Positions 52,238-59,739 of a stretch of 64,000 bases of DNA are shown one piece after another. The translations under genes and the position numbers were made by a program. The number at the start of each line of letters is the position of its first letter. Positions within the stretch are counted from its first letter, which is position 1. Source of the stretch: SVTX01 sp045612105 (GTDB lineage Bacteria > Bacillota > Clostridia > Oscillospirales > CAG-272). Where the stretch lies: the NCBI GenBank assembly GCA_045612105.1, contig JAZKYL010000153.1, positions 15,987-79,986 of the forward strand. Direction: 5' to 3'. The notes beneath the pieces are model-generated. The model was not told where the DNA came from and ran no database searches. It saw only the letters and a program-made list of their open reading frames with translations.

Positions 52238-52264
52238 GCGGAGGCGAATGCCTCCGCTTTTTTA
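52238..52264 (+). terminator. Terminator of the TIR operon
   Basis: An 8-bp stem GCGGAGGC / GCCTCCGC, GAAT loop, then TTTTTTA. It closes the three-gene unit. The following 190 bp to the DUF6809 gene hold no clear feature. Confidence 0.88.
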
Positions 52265-52454
52265 CTGGTTCGTCAGTAATGCATTGTAAATTTGCTGCCT
52301 TATTGAATTTGATGGATTGATACGATTCTATCTTGACTTAGCTTGTGGAACTTAACAAATTGTAGCAATTCCGCAAACAATTCCCTACCCCTATTCGCGA
52401 ACGCGAGATTTCACGATATAATTATCATATCTTAAGCAAACAGGAGTGATAATT

Positions 52455-52745
52455 ATGAGATCAATTTTAGAAGAACTATTCTACGGAAACATATGCGCGA
52501 GTGAAGACAGTTGGAGCTGCACCAAGGAGGTCAAAGAGCTTTCGGGCTATATTGCAGATCATCACGACGGTCTGAGAAGCACACTCACGGATGAGCAAAA
52601 AGAGATTCTTGACAAGCTTAACGACTGTCAGACGGAGCTTGAAGATATCGCTGAACGCGCGCTTTTTTCCTATGCCTTTAAGCTTGGAATGAGAATTGCT
52701 ATCGAAGTTCTCTACCCTTGCTCTGATCAACGAGGTGAGCTATGA
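52455..52745 (+). CDS. DUF6809 family small protein
   Basis: A 96-residue helical protein beginning MRSILEELFYGNI, a start shared by the small DUF6809 proteins that often precede integrases in clostridial mobile elements. The rest is amphipathic helix (TDEQKEILDKLNDCQTELED) with a C-terminal FSYAFKLGMRIAIEVL. The ATG at 52455 has AGGAG 8-9 nt upstream; a GTG at 52446 is less likely. It overlaps the integrase start by 4 bp (ATGA). A role in controlling the integrase is possible but unproven. Confidence 0.75.
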   Translation: MRSILEELFYGNICASEDSWSCTKEVKELSGYIADHHDGLRSTLTDEQKEILDKLNDCQTELEDIAERALFSYAFKLGMRIAIEVLYPCSDQRGEL

Positions 52746-53941
52746 CAGGTTGTGTAGCAAAAAGAAAAGACGTTTACTACGTCCGTCTCACATACTATGA
52801 CAAGAATCATAAAAGAAAAGACAAGTGGGTTACTACAGGGTTGTCCGGCCGAGGGGCTAAACAAAAAGCCGCTACTATGATACCTGCAATGATTGAAAAG
52901 TACAGCTATCTTGAAATCAGCGAGCATCCTGCTAAGATGGCTGAATACTTAAAGATGTGGAAGAATCAACAGATAGAAGAAGTAGCTGAAACTACCTATG
53001 ATGGGTATCATACCTATATTGATAGACATCTTATTCCCTACTTTGAAGAGCTCAATTTGGATATTCAAGACATCAAAGCCGGGCATATTATGGATTATGT
53101 CAACTACCTATCTAGTGATAGAGGCAGGAAAGACAACAAGATTGGCGGTCAGTCTATTACGTCTATCAGAAAGATCATCAGCATTCTTCGTAAAGTATTC
53201 GACTATGCTGTTCTTTATGGAGATATAAAAATCAACCCCGCGCTGCAAGTACCAATGCCTAAACGTGAAAAGCACAGTGGAACAATAAGCAAAAGCAAGA
53301 GACAAGTGTTTATGACGGCTGAGGAGGCTCAAAAAATGTTGGATGCTTTTCAGAATGAAGAAATTGGCCCCATCATTTTCGTTACTTTATATTATGGACT
53401 TAGAAAGTCCGAGGCTCTAGGTCTGAGGTGGCAAGCAGTTGATTTTGAAAAGGATACTATAAGCATCAACCACACTGTTGTAGGTGGTAATCATATAGTA
53501 GCCAAAGACTCTACCAAAACCTATTGCAGTGAACGTACTTATCAGCTACTGCCTGATGTGAAAGCATTGCTTTTAAAATTGAAAGATCAACAAAAAGACT
53601 ACAAGCGTAGGCTTGGTTCTAGCTACCATAACAACGATTATATATTTAAGAACCCAAACGGTGTGCCCTACCGTCCCGACAGCCTTACGCGGAGTTTTAA
53701 GCGCGCTCTGGCTCGTCATGGGTTGCCTCAGATGCGTTACCATGACCTGCGTCATTCGACTGCTAGTATCCTTGTTGATAAAGGTTGGGATATCAATGAT
53801 ATTAAGGAATGGCTCGGGCATGCGGACATTTCTACGACCGCTAATATCTATGCGCATATAAGTCATAGAAAGAAGGTCTCGCTTGCTCAAGATTTGCATA
53901 AGACGTTGACGTTTGAACAAAAGTCTGATACATCAGCTTAA
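52742..53941 (+). CDS. int: Tyrosine-type site-specific integrase
   Basis: A 399-residue phage/Tn916-type recombinase. The N-terminus is an AP2-like/SAM-like arm- and core-binding region (KRKDVYYVRLTYYDKNHKRK). The catalytic domain has Arg in YYGLRKSEALGLRW, a Lys-containing KDSTKTYCSERTYQLL, HxxR in YHDLRHSTASIL, His in EWLGHADISTT, and the nucleophile Tyr in ANIYAHISHRKK. It is complete and presumably drives integration at the tRNA-Pro gene, although 3.6 kb of cargo lies between gene and tRNA. Confidence 0.94.
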   Translation: MTGCVAKRKDVYYVRLTYYDKNHKRKDKWVTTGLSGRGAKQKAATMIPAMIEKYSYLEISEHPAKMAEYLKMWKNQQIEEVAETTYDGYHTYIDRHLIPYFEELNLDIQDIKAGHIMDYVNYLSSDRGRKDNKIGGQSITSIRKIISILRKVFDYAVLYGDIKINPALQVPMPKREKHSGTISKSKRQVFMTAEEAQKMLDAFQNEEIGPIIFVTLYYGLRKSEALGLRWQAVDFEKDTISINHTVVGGNHIVAKDSTKTYCSERTYQLLPDVKALLLKLKDQQKDYKRRLGSSYHNNDYIFKNPNGVPYRPDSLTRSFKRALARHGLPQMRYHDLRHSTASILVDKGWDINDIKEWLGHADISTTANIYAHISHRKKVSLAQDLHKTLTFEQKSDTSA

Positions 53942-53949
53942 TTGCTTCT

Positions 53950-54019
53950 ATTATCTGCTAAATTATATAGAACGACAATATTTTGTCCTCTGTAGTCGTT
54001 CTAATAAAACACAGATAAT
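53950..54019 (+). repeat. Nested inverted repeats after the integrase
   Basis: The outer arms ATTATCTG (53950-53957) and CAGATAAT (54012-54019) enclose inner arms TAGAACGAC (53968-53976) and GTCGTTCTA (53995-54003). No T tract follows. It may be a transcription-processing structure, a control site or part of a recombination site. Confidence 0.5.
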
Positions 54020-54031
54020 AAGGATGAATTA

Positions 54032-54421
54032 ATGATGGAAATTAAAGAAAAGACTAATGAAAAGGCTCCCGAAAAGATTGTCAACAAGACAACTGAAACA
54101 CTAATTAAAGAACTCGAGACCTTGAGTGATAAATCACTATATGATTTGTTTTGTTTCTTTTACAAGCTGAATCACACTTATGGTCAAATGATTGATAATG
54201 AAACTTTCCAAGAGTTTTTAAAAGCATTTACAAGTAATCCATTTAGACCACCCGAGAATGCAAAACTTAGAAAAGAACTCATAGATAATATGGTTAATTA
54301 CTCCAGAGACCATATGAGTCTACTGACAGCAGCATTGTTGTTAAAAAGAAAGTTCACTATAGATGAACTTGTCCAAAACTATTACTCAAACGTTGATGCT
54401 TTTGGATATGATATGTTTTAA
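54032..54421 (+). CDS. Unrecognised 129-residue helical protein
   Basis: Not recognised. A charged N-terminus (Lys/Glu-rich, about 1-20) precedes helices such as TLIKELETLSDKSLYDLFCF and RDHMSLLTAALLLKRKFTID. It loosely resembles the gene at 54597 and the product encoded at 56716-57126 (pattern Leu..Leu...[FY]..F..[IF]). AAGGATGA precedes the ATG. A terminator follows at 54470, so it is transcribed on its own or with the integrase. Confidence 0.6.
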   Translation: MMEIKEKTNEKAPEKIVNKTTETLIKELETLSDKSLYDLFCFFYKLNHTYGQMIDNETFQEFLKAFTSNPFRPPENAKLRKELIDNMVNYSRDHMSLLTAALLLKRKFTIDELVQNYYSNVDAFGYDMF

Positions 54422-54469
54422 ATAAGGACGTTTTGATAGGACAAAATATCAAAGTGTTTACTTATAAAT

Positions 54470-54505
54470 AAAGGTCGGTGGTCTGAAAATGGTCATCGAC
54501 TTTTT
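54470..54505 (+). terminator. Terminator with G-U rich stem
   Basis: AAAGGTCGGTGGTC pairs with GGTCATCGACTTT, using several G-U pairs, around a short loop. TTTTT follows. Confidence 0.7.
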
Positions 54506-54596
54506 GCATGTTCAACGCATAAATATGCGCTAAATTAAATGAAGAATGTAAAAAGCTCAAGATGTAGTTGGGTTTAGAAATGAGAGGAATTAAGAA

Positions 54597-55061
54597 ATGG
54601 ATAACAAAACAAAGATTCAAAAAAGACAATTAAGAAACACATTAGAGAAACTTGACAAATATCAGTTCAAGCTATTCTTAAACATTATAGTTCACTATTG
54701 GGCGAATTATAAGTTTTTCCTGAGTAAAATGAATTTCTTCAATTTATGGTGTGAGTTGAATGAGTTTTGTCATGAAACAGATGAAAGCTTTCCTGATCAA
54801 CATACCGATCATAAATTAATGAAGGATTTCTGTATTAAGCACCCCTATTATTTTGTAGATATACTCGACCTCGGGCTAGTCAAAAAGCTCTTCTGGGAGT
54901 ATATGGACCAGGACCTAGATACAATTATAGATGCCACAATCAAGCTCCACAGAGAGGGTTTAAGGACTGCCTATGAGTACATAAATGAGGCTATGGGCTT
55001 GTCTGAAGACGTTGATAAATTGGTGTCTAATACTGAAAAACATATGAAAGAGTTTTCTTAA
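54597..55061 (+). CDS. Unrecognised 154-residue helical protein
   Basis: Not recognised. A soluble, helix-rich protein with many aromatic residues (FKLFLNIIVHYWANYKFFLS) and acidic helices (WEYMDQDLDTIIDATIKLHR). Its head RNTLEKLDKYQFKLFLNII resembles RKHLNSFNDATFKRYFNII at 57126, suggesting a small paralogous family on this element. It has a GAGG-type ribosome site and ends just before a strong terminator. Confidence 0.65.
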   Translation: MDNKTKIQKRQLRNTLEKLDKYQFKLFLNIIVHYWANYKFFLSKMNFFNLWCELNEFCHETDESFPDQHTDHKLMKDFCIKHPYYFVDILDLGLVKKLFWEYMDQDLDTIIDATIKLHREGLRTAYEYINEAMGLSEDVDKLVSNTEKHMKEFS

Positions 55062-55085
55062 TTTCTAAATTTCATATATAACTCA

Positions 55086-55133
55086 AAACAAAGCAACATT
55101 GAAAGCTCTATGGCTTTCAATGTTGCTTTGTTT
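55086..55133. terminator. Strong bidirectional terminator
   Basis: A perfect 21-bp stem (55086-55106 with 55113-55133) and a 6-nt loop, with A and T tracts on both sides. It separates the rightward small genes from the leftward operon. Confidence 0.85.
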
Positions 55134-55157
55134 TTACCATAAACAGTGTCTATTGTT

Positions 55158-55315
55158 TTTACGTTTTACACCTATTGTATAGCTACTTTACATTCTCTTT
55201 ATTCATTACTCAACATAATGCTCACTATCAATGCTTTTTAATATTTCAGCATTTACGTTTTACACCTATTGTATAGCTCACTCTCCACTACTCATTACTC
55301 ACTACAATACTCACA
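55158..55315. repeat. Tandem imperfect repeat with an exact 27-bp core
   Basis: The exact 27-bp core beginning TTTACGTTTTACACC (55158-55184) recurs at 55252-55278. Each copy is followed by a related CATTACTCA-type segment (55204 on and 55293 on). The second copy overlaps the 3' end of the polymerase-like gene, so the gene end and its downstream DNA appear duplicated. Confidence 0.7.
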
Positions 55316-56661
55316 CACTCTTTTTTCCAATACTTTCTCACAAACTCATCAAAGTTAAACTTTACACCATTTGAAATCATCTCTTCAAACAGCTCCTTGT
55401 CTTCTCTGCCTGTCGAATAGAAACAATCATACACCTGCCACACCATATGCCCAGAAGAAACCAAATCGTACAGCGTCATAAGATATACACAAGATTCAAC
55501 ATAAAATATATCGCTTCCATACAGTTCTCCGCCCTCAGCTTCAATAATAGCTTCGCGGAAAGCTTCTACTGTGTCATTGACTTCCTGCTTAAGTATGCCG
55601 CTCTTGTCCATAAGTCTCCAAATATGATGTGTTGCAGCTGCACCGCTCGCGTCAAAATAGACTCGCATATGAAGCTTCTTGATTGCTTCACGCATCTCAT
55701 ATGTAAACTTTGCCGAGGGCTCCATAACACGATAGATAAGTTCATACAAGTCAACCGATTCATCTATCCAACGCCCAGAGTTCAAAGACAGTGTCATACG
55801 AGGTACTGAAGCATTGATATCCTTCTCAAGTATAAGCCCATAGTTATTAAGAATGTTTACTCGGTCCGCCTTTTTCGTGTTTGTTATAGAATTGGTTGCT
55901 CGAATGCCAATACGTTTCACATAGCTTCCATCAACTGACCATTCAAATTTAGGTTGAAATCTAACTCTAAACTCTGGGTAATCCTTATAGTAAAGACTGT
56001 TGATTTCATTGGCCTTCATAATATGAAATCTCAGTCCAGGATAATTCTCATAAAGGCACAGTGTAAGCTGCTTTTCAAACTCAACGTTACTCATATAGCT
56101 AGGCTTGACAAGCTTCAACTTTGATTTGAAATGCACCTTGGATCCATCAATACTACGGTCTCTGTTTCGAACCTCTTCCATGGAATAAACTATATTTTCG
56201 GTCCAATAAGGTTCGATATTATTTCGCTCACAATATGCTCTAAGCTTGTCCTCATTCTCCTTATAGTAACGATAGAGTTTGCACGTATTCTCGCAATCGA
56301 TATAAGCATTATACCGATAGAAATCATTCTCGGTACTAATCAAGCCAATTTCTTTCATATAAGATATTGCATTACTAACTCCCTTCTTGCTAGTCCAAAT
56401 CATCTGATTTGCCCTCGATGTAACGCTGATCGGCATGATGGTACAGCCTTCCTCAGCTCGCATACTTCTTACACTGTTGACAAACGCAAGAACCTTGCTG
56501 AGTTTCTTCTTCAGCAACGTCTTTGCTCCTTTGGCTGTGCTTTCATAAATGTTGAACTCGGGCAGCGTGTAGTCGTCCACTGTTTCGGGATTCCATGCTG
56601 TCTTTCTGTTATCTTCCGGCTTGCTCTCCAATCTGCCGGCAATCTCCTGCAAAGTAATCAT
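55288..56661 (-). CDS. Putative superfamily-A (Pol I / TV-Pol-like) polymerase, replicase of the element
   Basis: A 457-residue protein I do not recognise outright. Three blocks in order match family-A polymerase motifs. Motif A is LEKDINASVPRMTLSLNSG (Asp 281), compared with D-x-S-x-x-E-x-R in Pol I. Motif B is REAIKKLHMRVYFDASG (Arg 324, Lys 328), compared with R-x-x-x-K. Motif C is VWQVYDCFYS (Asp 412), compared with V-H-D-E. A DLYELIYRV segment sits where Pol I has its DIHxxTA. The N-terminal part (about 45-115) reads like a winged helix (TSKKGVSNAISYMKEIGLIS). No exonuclease domain is present. It is the last gene of the leftward operon, with an AAAGGA ribosome site. The overall fold is inference from motif order. 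Confidence 0.5.
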   Translation of the reverse strand: MITLQEIAGRLESKPEDNRKTAWNPETVDDYTLPEFNIYESTAKGAKTLLKKKLSKVLAFVNSVRSMRAEEGCTIMPISVTSRANQMIWTSKKGVSNAISYMKEIGLISTENDFYRYNAYIDCENTCKLYRYYKENEDKLRAYCERNNIEPYWTENIVYSMEEVRNRDRSIDGSKVHFKSKLKLVKPSYMSNVEFEKQLTLCLYENYPGLRFHIMKANEINSLYYKDYPEFRVRFQPKFEWSVDGSYVKRIGIRATNSITNTKKADRVNILNNYGLILEKDINASVPRMTLSLNSGRWIDESVDLYELIYRVMEPSAKFTYEMREAIKKLHMRVYFDASGAAATHHIWRLMDKSGILKQEVNDTVEAFREAIIEAEGGELYGSDIFYVESCVYLMTLYDLVSSGHMVWQVYDCFYSTGREDKELFEEMISNGVKFNFDEFVRKYWKKECVSIVVSNE

Positions 56662-56715
56662 AAATTATCCTTTCTGTATTAAAATAAATCATTCAGTAAT
56701 CTTTCTAAATCTACA

Positions 56716-57126
56716 CTAGGCATCCATCAATTCTTTATATAGTTCCTCCATTTCCTTAGGGTATTCTTCCTCATACCATTTTTCAAGTTCGATATACTCT
56801 TCTATGGACAAATTTTCTCCCATAATGACTTCACCATTAAAATAGTTACCAACAAAAGAGAGTGCATAATAATATCCAAATTTTGCAAAATCATCAGCAA
56901 TACGTCTAGCAGCTTCAAGATTGCGATCAATGTGCTCAAGTAGAATGGTAATAAATGTTTCTTTGTCTGATATCTGCTGCTTAAACAAAGGCAACATATA
57001 ATCCAAATTCTCGTCCTTAATAAAACAGTGTCCTTCACTAGCCATATCTCGGTATTGGAGGTTAGTAATTATGTTGAAATAACGTTTGAAAGTGGCGTCA
57101 TTAAAACTATTGAGGTGCTTTCTCAA
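56716..57126 (-). CDS. Unrecognised protein in frame with the preceding gene across TAG
   Basis: A 136-residue helical acidic protein; ends EEYPKEMEELYKELMDA. It has no ATG at its head: the first usable start is TTG at 57126, without a ribosome site. The frame is continuous with the preceding DUF669-like gene (57139-57579), separated only by its TAG stop and four codons. It may be translated by reinitiation, from TTG, or by readthrough. An internal ATG at 57045 also lacks a ribosome site. Its head resembles the 54597 protein. Function unknown. Confidence 0.5.
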   Translation of the reverse strand: MRKHLNSFNDATFKRYFNIITNLQYRDMASEGHCFIKDENLDYMLPLFKQQISDKETFITILLEHIDRNLEAARRIADDFAKFGYYYALSFVGNYFNGEVIMGENLSIEEYIELEKWYEEEYPKEMEELYKELMDA

Positions 57127-57138
57127 AATGGCATAGTG

Positions 57139-57579
57139 CTACTGATCGCTGATAGGCTTGGTGATATCTTGGAAAGTTACCAAGTCATAACTTCTATTAC
57201 ACGGAACACAATAATAAACAAATGATCTCAAGAGCTTTGTTTCTGGATCTTCGACGAATTTAACCTCTACTACTCCAAGGTGTCCTATCCAGCTTTTGTA
57301 GTGGGACAAGTCAGTGTCTGTAATGTTGAAGGACTCAAAAAAAGAGCCGAGCCTTCTATTGCTTTTGGGACGATCTTTGGGATCAAGTGTAAGATTATAC
57401 CACAGCAATCCGTGACAATTAGACACCTTAAATGTAATTTCATAAGCAATCACACCACTACTGCCATATGATTTTTTGATCACATTTGTGATTTTTACTC
57501 TATGCCAACCTCCTGGGACTGCAAGCAATCCCAACCCTGTGTACTCATTAGGATTATGATACTTATATTTTTCCTTCAT
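57139..57579 (-). CDS. DUF669-like protein (candidate ssDNA-binding), copy 2
   Basis: A 146-residue protein homologous to the gene at 59199. Both share the order GxxRVxIxN, then K-x-G-xxG-xxAYEI/LEIS, a tryptophan/tyrosine strand, N-x-x-LG-x-FF-x-SFxI and W-x-GxxG-x-VxV. The pattern matches phage DUF669 proteins, thought to be OB-fold-type single-strand DNA binders near phage replication genes. This copy has GWHRVKITNVIKKSYGSSG and LGSFFESFNITDTDLSHYK. AGAGGAA lies before the ATG. It is in frame with the next gene across TAG. Confidence 0.55.
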   Translation of the reverse strand: MKEKYKYHNPNEYTGLGLLAVPGGWHRVKITNVIKKSYGSSGVIAYEITFKVSNCHGLLWYNLTLDPKDRPKSNRRLGSFFESFNITDTDLSHYKSWIGHLGVVEVKFVEDPETKLLRSFVYYCVPCNRSYDLVTFQDITKPISDQ

Positions 57580-57597
57580 ATAACCATTCCTCTCCGT

Positions 57598-58161
57598 TTA
57601 AATTTTGTTTTTCATTCTTTCAAGCAGTTCCAATGCAAAGCTCTTGTCCTCACGCACTCTTACTATTTCTTCACAAACATCCTTTATTATGGGCGTTGGC
57701 AATTTCTCTCTCACATCAAGATGCAAGAAATAATTTATATACTCTATTGCTGGTGGATAGTTTTGCTTACATGCTTTAAGAATCCACTTGGCTTTTTCGG
57801 CATACAAATGTTTTTCAATAGCACAGGCCTCTGAATAATAGAAATAATATCCTATATCAAATTGTGCAGCAGGCAATCCAGCCTCCGCCATTGGCTGCAA
57901 CAAATACATTGCAGCCTCTTTATCAGAATTATAGGAGTCGCTTTCGTGTGTCCAATATCCTTTTAGAAGAATGTGAGCGTACATGTAACGTATCAAAGGA
58001 TATCTAAAAAGAATTTCATTATCAACGAGTTCCAGAAAATTCTTTTCCAATTCATATGGGAGAACAACACCGGCATGTCCCTTAATCAGATCATTGATAC
58101 ATTCATTAAGAGTTCTGGGATAGCGAGTCTCATATGTGTAGTTGCTCAAATCAAGTTCCAT
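57598..58161 (-). CDS. Sel1/TPR-like repeat protein
   Basis: A 187-residue soluble helical protein. EAAMYLLQPMAEAGLPAAQF then IGYYFYYSE and AKWILKACKQNYPPAIEYIN follow the Sel1-like repeat pattern (A-G-x-x-x-A-x-x-x-L-G), which usually mediates protein interactions. Why an interaction module is in a replication operon is not clear. AAGGAGATTTT precedes the ATG. Confidence 0.6.
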   Translation of the reverse strand: MELDLSNYTYETRYPRTLNECINDLIKGHAGVVLPYELEKNFLELVDNEILFRYPLIRYMYAHILLKGYWTHESDSYNSDKEAAMYLLQPMAEAGLPAAQFDIGYYFYYSEACAIEKHLYAEKAKWILKACKQNYPPAIEYINYFLHLDVREKLPTPIIKDVCEEIVRVREDKSFALELLERMKNKI

Positions 58162-58193
58162 AAAATCTCCTTCCTTATGTTTAATATAATAAT

Positions 58194-58262
58194 GGGGCTA
58201 TGGACTTATATCATAGCCCCACCAACATGTAACTGGTACTTAGAAAGGTACAAAGATCGCCT
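58194..58262 (-). pseudogene. Remnant of a DUF669-like gene end plus hairpin
   Basis: Directly after the stop of the 58266 gene the minus strand reads GAG GCG ATC TTT GTA CCT TTC TAA, matching the GDFCPF-stop end of the 59199 gene. Exactly as there, it is followed 20 bp later by GGGGCTATG/CATAGCCCC (58194-58202 with 58212-58220). This looks like a duplicated block of which only the gene end remains. Confidence 0.6.
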
Positions 58263-58265
58263 CAT

Positions 58266-59108
58266 TCAATCCGAAGCGGTAAAGCTCAAGCATTCATCTG
58301 AATCATCTGAATCGTCTGAATATTCCCATGTTCGTATCTCAGGTTTATAGAGGTCCTTTCGGAAAACTCTCTCATAAGTACTAATCAAAGTGATATAGAG
58401 ATACAGAGAATCGAAGTCATTCGTGTAATAGAATTGGCGTGCCACATGACCGGCAAGAGTCTTGTTATTGACAATCACGCGCTTAATTGCATCAGCAATC
58501 TCATCATGACTCAAATAATCAGCCATATAGTAAGGATGCTCTTTTCGATACGACACATCTCGCTTAGAATCATAACGCTCCTTGGGAAGCGCAGGATCCA
58601 TCTCTCGACAACACTTATGAAGTTCGTCCTCGATTTCAAACGCAATGTCTCCACCTGAGAACACCGAGTAGCACACGCTATAGCGACATACATTATAGAA
58701 AAAATCGCAAAGCTGTTCTTTATTCATAAGATTCAAGTATTTGCCTAGGAGGTTACCATCGCACTCCTCATCGGGGTCCAGATGTTTTATCTGGTGTTCA
58801 AAGTATTCGTTATTGAAGGACTCTTGCGCAACCCAAAGCAACCGTTCTGCCATACAAATACGAATACACTCATCAAGAGGACAGCAGCCAACGATCTCTG
58901 CCTCGAACATACTAATCCCTTCCATGGTCCCATCTACGAGTGCACTGTAGACATCCCTGAGGAAATATTCCGTATCAATTCCGGGTTTAACATAGAGATA
59001 CTCATGAGCGAGAATGGTATAGGCAAGATCTGCATCAAATATACAGTTCAACTCCTCGTCATGTGCACAATAGCGGTCAATGTACTCAATAATTTCTCTG
59101 TTCTTCAT
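58266..59108 (-). CDS. Unrecognised protein, paralogue family 1, member F
   Basis: A 280-residue soluble protein, the second of three paralogues (with 59740 and 61537). Shared features are a head M(K/T)N(R/K)(E/D)(I/V)I, a hydrophobic helix near residue 30 (YTILAHEYLYVKPGIDTEYF) with the signature Y-x-Y-(V/I)-(K/R)-P-G-x-(D/N)-T, and a long acidic helical body. The C-terminus ends in a run of Ser/Asp/Glu (YSDDSDDSDECLS). No known family or motif is recognised. AAGGAG precedes the ATG. Followed by a DUF669-like remnant. Confidence 0.65.
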   Translation of the reverse strand: MKNREIIEYIDRYCAHDEELNCIFDADLAYTILAHEYLYVKPGIDTEYFLRDVYSALVDGTMEGISMFEAEIVGCCPLDECIRICMAERLLWVAQESFNNEYFEHQIKHLDPDEECDGNLLGKYLNLMNKEQLCDFFYNVCRYSVCYSVFSGGDIAFEIEDELHKCCREMDPALPKERYDSKRDVSYRKEHPYYMADYLSHDEIADAIKRVIVNNKTLAGHVARQFYYTNDFDSLYLYITLISTYERVFRKDLYKPEIRTWEYSDDSDDSDECLSFTASD

Positions 59109-59152
59109 TTTTTTAATCTCCTTTATATAATTAATTTATTTAATTTTTTTGA

Positions 59153-59179
59153 GGGGCTATGGGCTTATAACATAGCCCC
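59153..59179 (-). repeat. Intercistronic hairpin, copy 1
   Basis: A perfect 9-bp stem GGGGCTATG / CATAGCCCC with a 9-nt loop (59162-59170), 20 bp after the 59199 stop. A near-identical hairpin lies at 58194-58220. No T run follows, so mRNA stabilisation or processing is more likely than termination. Confidence 0.65.
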
Positions 59180-59198
59180 ATTATTATGTAATCAGCGC

Positions 59199-59690
59199 TT
59201 AGAATGGACAAAAGTCGCCAAACTTTCTAGGCACAAAGGTTTCCTTGGGGGGCATTTCCATATCATTTACATCCACTCTCGTAGGTTGCGTCTCTGTCCA
59301 AGCAGGAAGTGATATCTGCTGATCACGATTCAAACAGAAGGCAACTTTAGCAATCTGACGACCCTTGTATACGTCATGCATCACATAAACAGCGCCAGTC
59401 TTACCCAGCCAATTCTCGCAGCTGGATCGCTCTCCTGCAGAGATATCAAACGAATTGAAGAATTCTCCCAGAAGCTGATTTGTTCTAGCCGCATTCTCGC
59501 GATTGTACCAGATATAATATCTGAGCTTGTTGCTGTGCCCGTTGACTTCAAGAGAAATTTCAAGTCCTTCCGTGCCATTCTTCGCCACAGTTTCAATGGC
59601 ATTAATGATTCTTACTCGGTACTTGCCCTCATCAAGAAGGTTTGCCTTGTTTGCACTGTAGTCGTTAGCGTCGTAATTCCAATTAATCAT
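59199..59690 (-). CDS. DUF669-like protein (candidate ssDNA-binding), copy 1
   Basis: A 163-residue protein. MINWNYDANDYSANKANLL then DEGKYRVRIINAIETVAKNG reads like phage DUF669 proteins, with the later TNQLLGEFFNSFDISAGE and ENWLGKTGAVYVMHD shared with the copy at 57139. It probably binds single-stranded DNA for the element's replication. The ATG at 59690 follows GAAAGGAATT; the longer frame upstream runs into the previous gene and is rejected. It ends KFGDFCPF before a hairpin. Confidence 0.6.
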   Translation of the reverse strand: MINWNYDANDYSANKANLLDEGKYRVRIINAIETVAKNGTEGLEISLEVNGHSNKLRYYIWYNRENAARTNQLLGEFFNSFDISAGERSSCENWLGKTGAVYVMHDVYKGRQIAKVAFCLNRDQQISLPAWTETQPTRVDVNDMEMPPKETFVPRKFGDFCPF

Positions 59691-59739
59691 AGTAGAATTC
59701 CTTTCAGTTATATAAATTTTTTTATTATTTTCGTTTATT

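Noticed and set aside
55158..55278. Two exact 27-bp repeats with a 67-bp gap, considered as a mini CRISPR array
   Set aside because: Only two copies, the gap is too long, the flanking DNA is also duplicated, and there are no cas genes nearby. A tandem duplication explains it better.
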